Below, one piece after another: positions 1-4,623 of a stretch of 6,280 nucleotides of DNA. Source of the DNA: an uncultured Clostridia bacterium. GTDB taxonomy: Bacteria; Bacillota; Clostridia; Christensenellales; UBA1242. A program made the position numbers and the translations under genes. The notes under the pieces are model-generated. The model worked only from the letters and a program-made list of their open reading frames with translations. It had not been told where the DNA came from and made no database searches. The stretch spans positions 1 through 6,280 of the forward strand of contig CANRGF010000058.1 of NCBI GenBank assembly GCA_947630075.1, given 5' to 3'. Positions within the stretch are counted from its first letter, which is position 1. Each line of letters begins with the position of its first letter.

Positions 1-293
1 ACAGCCGAATATGATTCATCTTTTGTTTGTGTTAGTTCAATGTTTATGAATGAGAAACTTGCATTTTCAACTTCAACAACATTCGTTTCAAAAATTCCAG
101 ATAGTTTTCCAAAAATTCCGCCACTTGCAGTGTAATAATAATTCAACTGAATTCCACAATAACAAGTCCCAGCAATCATTATCACCATACATATTGTTCC
201 AAAAAACCACTTGCCTTGCGGTGATTTTACACAAATTGCAAGAATAATGAGCAAAAGGACAATGCCTAAAACCACATAAATCACAGTGTTCAT
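1..293 (-). CDS. Two-helix membrane protein, C-terminus beyond the left edge
   Basis: I do not recognise this protein. It is read on the minus strand from ATG at 293 and is still open at position 1, giving about 97 residues. It begins MNTVIYVVLGIVLLL and has two hydrophobic stretches, roughly residues 2-22 and 29-50, separated by a short polar loop (KSPQGKW). A Tyr/Gly-rich segment (NYYYTASGGIFGK) and a more polar tail follow, so it is probably an integral membrane protein with its tail outside or in the cytoplasm. The start is well supported: a GGAGGTG ribosome binding site lies at 299-305, five bases upstream, and the ATG overlaps the TGA of the 422-aa gene in an ATGA arrangement, which suggests translational coupling. 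The pairing with that membrane-anchored protein suggests the two act together at the envelope. The function is unknown. Confidence 0.75.
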   Translation of the reverse strand, partial: MNTVIYVVLGIVLLLIILAICVKSPQGKWFFGTICMVIMIAGTCYCGIQLNYYYTASGGIFGKLSGIFETNVVEVENASFSFINIELTQTKDESYSA

Positions 294-1558
294 AGTTGCA
301 CCTCCACACGCTGAATTTCACCATTGACAGTTTCTGTGGTATAACAATCTAAAACGACAAATTTTTCCAAACCAGAATCGTCTGCAAAACCAATAAATTC
401 AATGTTTTTTTCTTTTAAAACATCTAAATCAATGTGAATAGATAAAACCAAAACATCTCTATTTTCGTTATAACTTTCAATAAAAGAATTTTTCAATTTT
501 AAAGCGTAATAATTGTCTATAATATTTAGAAATTCAAAATCATAAATATCGCATTTTAAAACTGTTCTGCCAACAAAATAATCATCAACATCATATTGAC
601 CTGTTGTGTTGTAATTTGCGTTTCCGTGCACCATATTGAACAAACTGTCACTTGCTTTTTGCACACCATCATCTACAACTTCTACATAGATTGAATAATA
701 AGATTTTAAATTTTCGATAACACTATCCGCATTTTTTAATGCTGTATCACTATACGAACCTTTTGACGCATCATATTTGTAATAATTGAATATATCACCA
801 AATTCAAAGACAAAAGCTTGTTTCGTCCCGGGCTTTAATGTTTTTACCGCGTCATATAAAAGTTTTGAAAAGTAATACGAGTCATAATAGGCGTAATAGT
901 AGTTATAGTTGTCAACTCCCCAGAAAAAGTAAAAACTATATCCTCCATATTCTTTGTAAACGAAGTTGTCGTCTTCCATTTCAGTTGATGTGCCTTTGAA
1001 TTTCATATTGAATAAATCATCACCAAGCTGAATTTTGAAAACTGAATCATTATTGATTGGATTTGTAGAGATTGTTGTCGTTTTATAACTGTTGCCAGAA
1101 GCATAGTTATAAACCTTTGAAGTTACATCTTTCGTTCTGTATGAACCAAAAAATCCATAATTTCGATCTTGATTATACCACGAGTCCGCAACATAACTCA
1201 TTTCAACTTTTGTAAAATTGGCGTCAACATAGTATTGCCAATCAATTTTGTCCGTTTTGGTATTTCCCACAAATTGTAAGCCTTGTGAAAAGAATGCCGT
1301 CTTATTTTCGTCTAAAAGGTAATTGAACTGAACATCAAAACATTCTAAACCGTTTTCATTTCTATTCGAGTGATATTTTATTTTTGCGAAATAATCTGTT
1401 GTTCCATCTTCCAAAACTTGCAAACCCACTTCATAGGTATTGTCAATCAATTTGTCAGGAGCATAATAGAATACATATAAATACCAACCATCAATACCGA
1501 CGCAGACAACGAAAAGCAATGCACTAATAATGACGAGAATGTTTTTAAAAAATCTCAT
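290..1558 (-). CDS. Tyrosine-rich membrane-anchored extracytoplasmic protein, unknown function
   Basis: I do not recognise a family in this 422-residue protein. It starts with a short basic N-terminus (MRFFKN) and a hydrophobic segment at about residues 6-22, which serves as an uncleaved signal anchor or signal peptide. No lipobox cysteine is convincing: C19 sits in VVCVG. The remaining ~395 residues are soluble, rich in Tyr, Asp and Asn, and include a striking Tyr cluster near residues 217-230 (NYNYYYAYYDSYYF). That composition suits a beta-rich surface domain. There are no other membrane segments and no visible catalytic motif. The ribosome binding site is modest (AAGGG, seven bases before ATG). 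Its stop overlaps the start of the next membrane gene. A terminator-like hairpin lies just upstream, so its expression may be uncoupled from the genes before it. An envelope or transfer-associated role is only a guess. Confidence 0.8.
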   Translation of the reverse strand: MRFFKNILVIISALLFVVCVGIDGWYLYVFYYAPDKLIDNTYEVGLQVLEDGTTDYFAKIKYHSNRNENGLECFDVQFNYLLDENKTAFFSQGLQFVGNTKTDKIDWQYYVDANFTKVEMSYVADSWYNQDRNYGFFGSYRTKDVTSKVYNYASGNSYKTTTISTNPINNDSVFKIQLGDDLFNMKFKGTSTEMEDDNFVYKEYGGYSFYFFWGVDNYNYYYAYYDSYYFSKLLYDAVKTLKPGTKQAFVFEFGDIFNYYKYDASKGSYSDTALKNADSVIENLKSYYSIYVEVVDDGVQKASDSLFNMVHGNANYNTTGQYDVDDYFVGRTVLKCDIYDFEFLNIIDNYYALKLKNSFIESYNENRDVLVLSIHIDLDVLKEKNIEFIGFADDSGLEKFVVLDCYTTETVNGEIQRVEVQL

Positions 1559-1570
1559 TTTTTAGCCCTT

Positions 1571-1613
1571 AAAATAAAAAGCACTATAAGATTTTTCACT
1601 TGTAGTGCTTTTT
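1571..1613 (-). terminator. Bidirectional-looking intrinsic terminator before the 422-aa gene
   Basis: Arms 1576-1590 (AAAAAGCACTATAAG) and 1599-1613 (CTTGTAGTGCTTTTT) are complementary over 15 bp except for one position. That position is a G-U pair in plus-strand RNA and a C-A mismatch in minus-strand RNA. The loop is 8 bases. Read on the minus strand the hairpin is followed by a T-rich tract (TTTTTATTTT); read on the plus strand it ends in TTTTT. It would stop minus-strand transcription after the 52-aa gene, only 13 bp before the 422-aa gene, so that gene needs read-through or a promoter I cannot see. Confidence 0.65.
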
Positions 1614-1620
1614 CGACTTT

Positions 1621-1779
1621 TTAAATCAAGCCGTTCCATCCAAAAAAATTCAAAGCACCAGCAAGCCATTTGAACGCTATGCCAATATATTCAAAAATTA
1701 TGGATAGAACTGACAATGGCCAAGTTCCAACCAATATAACCAAGACAATTAAGAGAATTGTCAGTATAATTGTTTTCAT
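1621..1779 (-). CDS. Small single-pass membrane protein, 52 aa
   Basis: This 52-residue minus-strand gene begins MKTIILTILLIVLVILVGTW. The first ~19 residues form a long hydrophobic helix. A second amphipathic or hydrophobic stretch rich in Trp, Phe and Gly follows (SIIFEYIGIAFKWLAGALNFFGW), and the protein ends WNGLI. It is probably a small membrane peptide of one or two helices. An AAAAAAGG ribosome binding site at 1789-1796 is nine bases before this ATG. An in-frame ATG at 1785 would leave only three bases, so the downstream start is preferred. The gene follows the 123-aa gene by 22 bp and ends just before a hairpin terminator. No family is recognised. Reality as a gene rests on the ribosome binding site, the tight operon spacing and the clean hydrophobic pattern. 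Confidence 0.65.
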   Translation of the reverse strand: MKTIILTILLIVLVILVGTWPLSVLSIIFEYIGIAFKWLAGALNFFGWNGLI

Positions 1780-1801
1780 AAACATTAGCCTTTTTTGTTG
1801 T

Positions 1802-2173
1802 TTATTTCAAAAGCATATTCAAAAACAATTTATCAGATGTTCTGAACGGTTTAATGGTGCACTCATAGATTTCACCATCTTCTTCCGTATGCACTGCATA
1901 AGTTTTGCCTTTGACAACATTTCCTGTTGCTTGATCTTTAAATTCAAAAGGTCTTACAACGAGATCCGCTTTCATTGCATCACCAAAAACGACATCCAAA
2001 ACTGCATATGCACTTCTGTCTGGCGGAACAACTGCAATGCGAACTTCTTTGCCTCGAATTGTGCCTTTGATAAAATACGAAAAATAAGTTTTTCCATCTT
2101 TTTCGTAGGTGTCTCTTTCAACCATTATTTTCTTTGTTTCTGTGTTTGTTGTTGTGTTTGTTTTCTTATCCAT
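1802..2173 (-). CDS. Small soluble protein of unknown function, mobile-element type
   Basis: This 123-residue protein has a Thr/Asn/Lys-rich, probably disordered N-terminus (MDKKTNTTTNTETKK). A compact domain with alternating hydrophobic residues typical of beta strands follows (TYFSYFIKGTIRGKEVRIAVVPPD, in pieces), then AVLDVVFGDA, and a C-terminal SDKLFLNMLL helix. No catalytic motif or membrane segment is visible. The small beta-rich shape would suit a nucleic-acid-binding or adaptor fold, but this is conjecture. A longer frame opens seven codons upstream at 2194. I chose the ATG at 2173 because AAGGGG stands about ten bases before it and because it overlaps the end of the 92-aa gene by 8 bp (ATGGATAA), a typical coupled junction. 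It is therefore co-translated with the 92-aa protein. Confidence 0.8.
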   Translation of the reverse strand: MDKKTNTTTNTETKKIMVERDTYEKDGKTYFSYFIKGTIRGKEVRIAVVPPDRSAYAVLDVVFGDAMKADLVVRPFEFKDQATGNVVKGKTYAVHTEEDGEIYECTIKPFRTSDKLFLNMLLK

Positions 2174-2444
2174 TTTTCTTTTTCCCCTTTCCAATTTGTT
2201 TTGATAATTTGCGTGCTTCTGCTTTGCTTAGACCTCTATCCAGAGCATCTTTATATTTGAAAGCACCAGCGTGATCGCTTTGACAAAGTAAATAGCCAGA
2301 ACGCAAACCTTTGTCATAGTCAGTCAATTCTTCGCCTTCTTTGTCACCACGCATATGAACTTTTGCTTTTCGTTCTTCTGCGTAGCCTTTGGCCCTTTTG
2401 TTAGGCGTGAGCCATCTTCTTTCTCTTTTTTCACTGTCAGCCAT
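2166..2444 (-). CDS. Small highly charged protein, unknown function, 92 aa
   Basis: I cannot name this 92-residue protein. It is strongly basic and hydrophilic, with Lys/Arg-rich ends (SEKRERRW at the start, GKGKKKNG at the end) and no membrane segment. The centre (ELTDYDKGLRSGYLLCQSDH, then AGAFKYKDALDRGLSKAEAR) looks like a folded helical module, with probable helices around residues 40-55 and 60-82. Such small basic proteins are common in the transfer or accessory regions of Gram-positive mobile elements, and it may bind nucleic acid. The start is supported by AAGGAGAG at 2450-2457, about six bases before ATG. It is the first gene of the leftward group, directly downstream of the structured non-coding region 2445-2837, and overlaps the next gene by 8 bp. 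Confidence 0.75.
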   Translation of the reverse strand: MADSEKRERRWLTPNKRAKGYAEERKAKVHMRGDKEGEELTDYDKGLRSGYLLCQSDHAGAFKYKDALDRGLSKAEARKLSKQIGKGKKKNG

Positions 2445-2567
2445 AACTTCTCTCCTTTTTAAGATTTTGTTTTGTCCGTATTGCCGTTAACAAAGCATTT
2501 TACAAAATATTAAGTTGTAATTTTGTAGTCTTTGAAAAAGTGCCATTTGAAACTTTCCGTTTCCTGC

Positions 2568-2618
2568 GATTATGCGTAGGTGGCCACCTTTACTTTGCAA
2601 AAACGCATTTTATCGTAA
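2568..2618. repeat. GC-rich palindrome nested inside a larger inverted repeat
   Basis: AGGTGGCCACCT at 2578-2589 is a perfect 12-bp palindrome in otherwise AT-rich DNA. Around it lie ATGCGT on the left and ACGCAT on the right, extended by CGAT on the left and ATCG on the right with small offsets, so the whole stretch can fold back. It could be a protein-binding site or part of an origin of transfer, placed just upstream of the leftward genes. The function is not shown by the sequence. Confidence 0.5.
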
Positions 2619-2681
2619 AATTTACTCTTGCCTTTTCCTTGCAACTACACTTACATTTTAGGACAGTTTAAAAATTTTTAC

Positions 2682-2790
2682 CAGAAACTTTACCTATACC
2701 GGAAGAAAAAAAGCACGTTGCAGTAGAAAAAGCGTATCGACCTATAGTAAATCCCAACAGTTTTGAAAATTTACCCAAACAAAACCCAAA
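2682..2790. repeat. Motif cassette, copy 1 (three shared motifs in fixed order)
   Basis: Three motifs occur here and again, in the same order and orientation, at 4173-4265. They are CAGAAACTTTACCTA at 2682-2696, AGTAAATCCCAACAG at 2746-2760 (one base different in copy 2), and ACCCAAACAAAACCCAAA at 2773-2790. The DNA between the motifs is not conserved and the spacings differ. That pattern points to selected binding sites more than to a recent simple duplication. Confidence 0.7.
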
Positions 2791-2796
2791 ATAAAT

Positions 2797-2839
2797 GAAA
2801 CAAAAACAAAAGAAAAAGCAATCTAAAAAGACTGCTTTT
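2797..2839 (-). terminator. Intrinsic terminator of the repressor operon
   Basis: In minus-strand RNA, the complement of 2839-2830 (AAAAGCAGTC) pairs with that of 2823-2814 (GATTGCTTTT) through 10 bp with one G-U pair. The loop is 6 bases and a long T-rich tract follows (TTTTTCTTTTGTTTTTG). The TAA stop of the 80-aa gene lies inside the first arm, so transcription would end immediately after this operon. Confidence 0.8.
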
Positions 2840-3080
2840 AATCAATATAACTTCGTGCGCTGTTAGAAGTTGTAATTCTTTTACCATCAATATGTTTACG
2901 CTTTTTGAACCTTCTCTCATATTTGCGATCTCGATATTCATCTCTTTTATAGAAAATATCGTAACTGACCAGCTCATTGTTGTCAACATCATTCATTTTT
3001 AGATATAAATTTTGTTCAACAATATAGCATCTTGTGCGATAAACATTGATAACTTCTTGTGCCACAACTCTCTTTCTCAT
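2838..3080 (-). CDS. Small basic protein, last gene of the repressor operon
   Basis: This 80-residue protein begins MRKRVVAQEVINVYRTRCYI. It is rich in Arg, Lys and Tyr, especially between about residues 44 and 69 (YKRDEYRDRKYERRFKKRKH). It has no membrane segment and no motif I recognise. The high positive charge would suit nucleic-acid binding, but that is inference. The frame is open for 55 further codons upstream. The ATG at 3080 is chosen because AAAGGAGAG stands directly upstream with a short spacer, and because the upstream extension would lie entirely within the 99-aa gene. The start is 10 bp after that gene's stop, so the two are probably co-transcribed. Its stop is embedded in the operon terminator. 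Confidence 0.7.
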   Translation of the reverse strand: MRKRVVAQEVINVYRTRCYIVEQNLYLKMNDVDNNELVSYDIFYKRDEYRDRKYERRFKKRKHIDGKRITTSNSARSYID

Positions 3081-3090
3081 AATCTCTCCT

Positions 3091-3390
3091 TTATTCTTTA
3101 ATTTTTGATTGCAAAAACTTAAGTAATTTCTTATTAAGCATTTGCACATACTCTGGTGTAAAACACAATTCATCTGAAAGCGACTCTTGTGTGTAATTTT
3201 TGATATAAAGGGAGAAATACAAATCATACAATTTAGGTGATGCACTTTTCATTGCTTCATTATAAACTTGGACTTTTTCTACAACAGCATTTTCGCCGGT
3301 GCACTTGAAAGCCTCATCAAACATTTCCTTTCTTGCATAATAATACCTAATGTCTTTCAAATCCTCCCTTATAGTAGATAAGCTTAACAT
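3091..3390 (-). CDS. Sigma-region-4-like regulator (ArpU/sigma-like HTH)
   Basis: This 99-residue protein has a helical N-terminal half (LSTIREDLKDIRYYYARKEMF, in pieces) and a C-terminal helix-turn-helix at about residues 66-92. The pattern YTQESLSDELCFTPEYVQML, then NKKLLKFLQ, matches the region-4-type DNA-binding domain of sigma-like regulators. The Leu-Ser-Asp-Glu-Leu recognition-turn pattern and the Tyr-Val position are typical. Small proteins of this type in phages and conjugative elements often act as late or activating transcription factors with RNA polymerase. The start is secure: GGGAGGAG six bases before ATG. It lies 59 bp downstream of the repressor stop, and that gap holds a candidate promoter of its own. 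Inference: it activates another transcription unit of the element. The exact family (ArpU, RinA or sigma-like) is unresolved. Confidence 0.7.
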   Translation of the reverse strand: MLSLSTIREDLKDIRYYYARKEMFDEAFKCTGENAVVEKVQVYNEAMKSASPKLYDLYFSLYIKNYTQESLSDELCFTPEYVQMLNKKLLKFLQSKIKE

Positions 3391-3418
3391 TAAAAACTCC
3401 TCCCTTTTTTAATGTCGG

Positions 3419-3447
3419 ACAATATCCGCGGACTTATCTTTTGTAAA
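3419..3447 (-). promoter_or_regulatory. Candidate internal promoter with palindrome, upstream of the sigma-like gene
   Basis: On the minus strand TTTACA (3442-3447) and TATTGT (3419-3424) are separated by 17 bp, matching the consensus at 5 of 6 and 4 of 6 positions. The spacer carries TCCGCGGA (3425-3432), a perfect 8-bp palindrome, and GTCCG occurs twice, 13 bp apart, across the -10 region. This could give the regulator separate, controlled expression. The -10 is weak, so the call is tentative. Confidence 0.4.
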
Positions 3448-3449
3448 GG

Positions 3450-3992
3450 TCAAGCCAACTTTTTGATAACTCTAACTGCAATACCAAAAATTTGAATATC
3501 AGAAACTCCTTTTCTATACCTCACAAAAACCATACTTTTATTTTCTTTCAAAACAATAATTTGTCCTTCTTCAGCGAAATGTTGTTGCTTCACTATTATA
3601 AAATCACCATCTGAAAACCCAACACTTATATTCTCGTGAACTTCAAATATGAAATAATTTCCTATATCAATCAACTCCTTTGAAATTGGCAAATATTTTG
3701 AAATGTTTGTTGTTTCTAAATAGGACTCATCAAATAAGTTTTTGATAACAGGCAAATAACATATATCGTGTGTTGATTTACAAATAAATTCTGTGCTAAC
3801 CCCTCGCCAACAGTTGCTTTTTTCGACCAAGTTTTTGCTTTTCATTTCCTTTATATAATTGCTTACACAACTTTTTGAAATCTTTAATGATGCTGCAATT
3901 TCTCTCATCGTGGGCACTCTACCATGTTTGCAATATTCGCTATCTATAAGTTTGACTATTTTATCCATCAAAGCTGGACTTTTGCTACGCAT
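3450..3992 (-). CDS. LexA-like repressor with degenerate S24 domain
   Basis: This 180-residue protein has two parts. Residues 1-60 form a LexA-type winged helix-turn-helix, with the family pattern CKHGRVPTMREIAASLKISK leading into a recognition helix (SCVSNYIKEM). Residues 80-180 follow the LexA/peptidase S24 fold: LPV at 80-82, YFIFEV near 113-118, GFSDGDFIIV near 125-134, EEGQIIVL near 141-148, and FGIAVRVIKK at the end. In LexA, a Ser within GxSM and a Lys within TVKR cut an Ala-Gly bond after the LPLIGRV-like segment. Here the corresponding places read HENIS, two residues shorter, then VFVR without the Lys and KNLFDES without Ala-Gly. Self-cleavage therefore looks lost. It is probably the master repressor of the element, binding the operator at 4011-4034 over its own promoter. 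The ribosome binding site (AAAGGATG) is about 12 bases from ATG, rather far. Confidence 0.85.
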   Translation of the reverse strand: MRSKSPALMDKIVKLIDSEYCKHGRVPTMREIAASLKISKSCVSNYIKEMKSKNLVEKSNCWRGVSTEFICKSTHDICYLPVIKNLFDESYLETTNISKYLPISKELIDIGNYFIFEVHENISVGFSDGDFIIVKQQHFAEEGQIIVLKENKSMVFVRYRKGVSDIQIFGIAVRVIKKLA

Positions 3993-4010
3993 TTTCTTTT
4001 TACATCCTTT

Positions 4011-4034
4011 TATCGTGAACTTTTGTCCACGATA
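4011..4034. promoter_or_regulatory. Repressor operator (LexA-box-like inverted repeat)
   Basis: Half-sites TATCGTGAAC (4011-4020) and GTCCACGATA (4025-4034) are inverted repeats matching at 9 of 10 positions around a TTTT centre. The core GAAC-N4-GTCC is one base from the Bacillus-type LexA box core GAAC-N4-GTTC. It begins 5 bp after the -10 box at 4040-4045 and covers the expected transcription start near 4033, so a bound dimer would block initiation. The obvious ligand is the adjacent LexA-like protein. Confidence 0.75.
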
Positions 4035-4039
4035 GAAAA

Positions 4040-4067
4040 ATTATAAACGAAAATTCTTTTGTATCAA
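4040..4067 (-). promoter_or_regulatory. Promoter of the repressor operon
   Basis: On the minus strand TTGATA (4062-4067, 5 of 6 to consensus) is followed after 16 bp by a perfect TATAAT (4040-4045). The predicted start falls inside the operator at 4011-4034, about 40 bp before the repressor ATG. It would transcribe the repressor, the sigma-like gene and the 80-aa gene to the terminator at 2797-2839. Confidence 0.75.
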
Positions 4068-4172
4068 AACCTATCCATTGTCAATATGAACAGCATTTTG
4101 TAATGTTTTGTCGATTTTTCTCACCCCCTTTCATTTTACAAATTCACTATACAAAATTTCGGGAGAGAAGAA

Positions 4173-4265
4173 CAGAAACTTTACCTAAACAAAACCTATA
4201 AAAAAACAAAAATAACAAAAACAAAATCCAAAGTAAACCCCAACAGAACCCAAACAAAACCCAAA
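4173..4265. repeat. Motif cassette, copy 2
   Basis: This repeats the three motifs of 2682-2790 in the same order: CAGAAACTTTACCTA (4173-4187, identical), AGTAAACCCCAACAG (4232-4246, one base different) and ACCCAAACAAAACCCAAA (4248-4265, identical). The C-runs at 4238, 4249 and 4260 are 11 bp apart, one helical turn. The cassette abuts the outer arm of the long inverted repeat. Confidence 0.7.
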
Positions 4266-4463
4266 CATTTTGCTTTCTTTCGGTTATAGGTTTGGCATCA
4301 AAACCATAGAAATGTCAAAAACCTAAAATTTGAAGACACAGGACGAAAAAATATTGTGAAAATCAAAAAGAAGTTGCTTTTTTACAATTTTTTTTCTCAC
4401 ACGCTTTTGACATTTCTCTGTTTTCGCTGCCTTTTTCAGTTTTACCGAAAGAAAGCAAAATGT
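4265..4463. repeat. Nested long inverted repeat (about 200 bp fold-back structure)
   Basis: Concentric arms are visible. The outer pair is 20 bp and perfect: 4265-4284 against 4444-4463 (ACCGAAAGAAAGCAAAATGT on the right). The middle pair is 27 bp with 23 matches, 4294-4320 against 4405-4431, including a perfect 13-bp stretch (AGAAATGTCAAAA / TTTTGACATTTCT). The inner pair is 13 bp with one mismatch, 4345-4357 against 4384-4396. The core is AAAAAG (4365-4370) against CTTTTT (4377-4382). As single strand this would form one long interrupted hairpin. Long hairpins of this kind are known as single-strand origins of rolling-circle plasmids and conjugative elements and within transfer origins. A role here is inferred. 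Confidence 0.8.
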
Positions 4464-4497
4464 ATCGGTTTAAAAGGAGAGAAAGTTTAGAAAAACA

Positions 4498-4556
4498 TTG
4501 GAAGAAGTTTGGGAAAAGTTTTGGAAAGTTTGGAAATTGCTGGGAAACAGTTGGGG
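4498..4556 (+). repeat. Phased G-run tract upstream of xis
   Basis: The plus strand has six TGG-type runs beginning at 4500, 4511, 4523, 4532, 4542 and 4553. The spacings are 11, 12, 9, 10 and 11 bp, in degenerate units such as TTTGGGAAAAG, TTTTGGAAAG and TTGGGGAAAA. Spacing close to the DNA helical repeat would place every run on the same face. This suits cooperative binding by Xis, Int or another element protein, or bent DNA. Confidence 0.6.
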
Positions 4557-4623
4557 AAAATCTTCTAATCTTTATCCAAAATTCTCGCTATGATTGAAGT
4601 GTCAATTCAATTTGGAGGTGAAA

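Larger units (their letters stand above)
2445..2837. other. Non-coding region with structured DNA, head of the leftward gene group
   Basis: About 370 bp without a credible gene. From left to right it holds the ribosome binding site of the 92-aa gene (2450-2457); an inverted repeat TACAAAAT at 2501-2508 with ATTTTGTA at 2520-2527; and a palindrome at 2578-2589 nested in a larger inverted repeat. It also holds a three-part motif cassette at 2682-2790, which recurs at 4173-4265, and the terminator of the regulatory operon. The leftward genes must be transcribed from here, but I found no convincing -35/-10 pair. Either the promoter is activator-dependent or I missed it. Confidence 0.6.
3993..4623. 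other. Central control region between divergent repressor and xis-int genes
   Basis: About 630 bp with no credible gene on either strand. In order it contains the repressor operator (4011-4034) and promoter (4040-4067); ATTTTGTA at 4095 and TACAAAAT at 4150; motif cassette copy 2 (4173-4265); and the nested inverted repeat (4265-4463). After these come an orphan ribosome-binding-site-like AAAAGGAGAG at 4472-4481, the phased G-run tract (4500-4556) and the xis ribosome binding site (4614-4620). I see no strong rightward promoter for xis-int. TATGAT at 4589-4594 is a possible -10 without a matching -35. Confidence 0.7.

Noticed and set aside
88..324. 78-aa minus-strand open frame near the left edge
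   Set aside because: It overlaps the two-helix membrane gene in another frame. That gene has the GGAGGTG site and the ATGA junction, while this frame has neither and is Cys/Trp-rich.
1670..2260. 196-aa plus-strand open frame rich in Cys and Phe
   Set aside because: It lies antisense to three coupled minus-strand genes, has no ribosome binding site, and its composition is typical of a reverse-strand shadow.
2501..2527. TACAAAAT/ATTTTGTA inverted repeat as a second operator, with single copies at 4095 and 4150
   Set aside because: Eight-base AT-rich words recur easily by chance in this composition. The spacing is not shared between sites, so I describe it but do not assign a function.
4405..4412. 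TTGACA-like -35 boxes in both inner arms of the long inverted repeat, facing outward
   Set aside because: Neither has an acceptable -10 at 16-18 bp. They are explained by the inverted-repeat symmetry.
4498..4593. Possible 31-codon Trp-rich peptide starting at TTG 4498 after AAAAGGAGAG (4472-4481)
   Set aside because: The start is non-ATG and about 17 bases from the ribosome-binding-like site, too far. The Trp codons arise from the phased TTTGG units, whose spacing is not a multiple of three.
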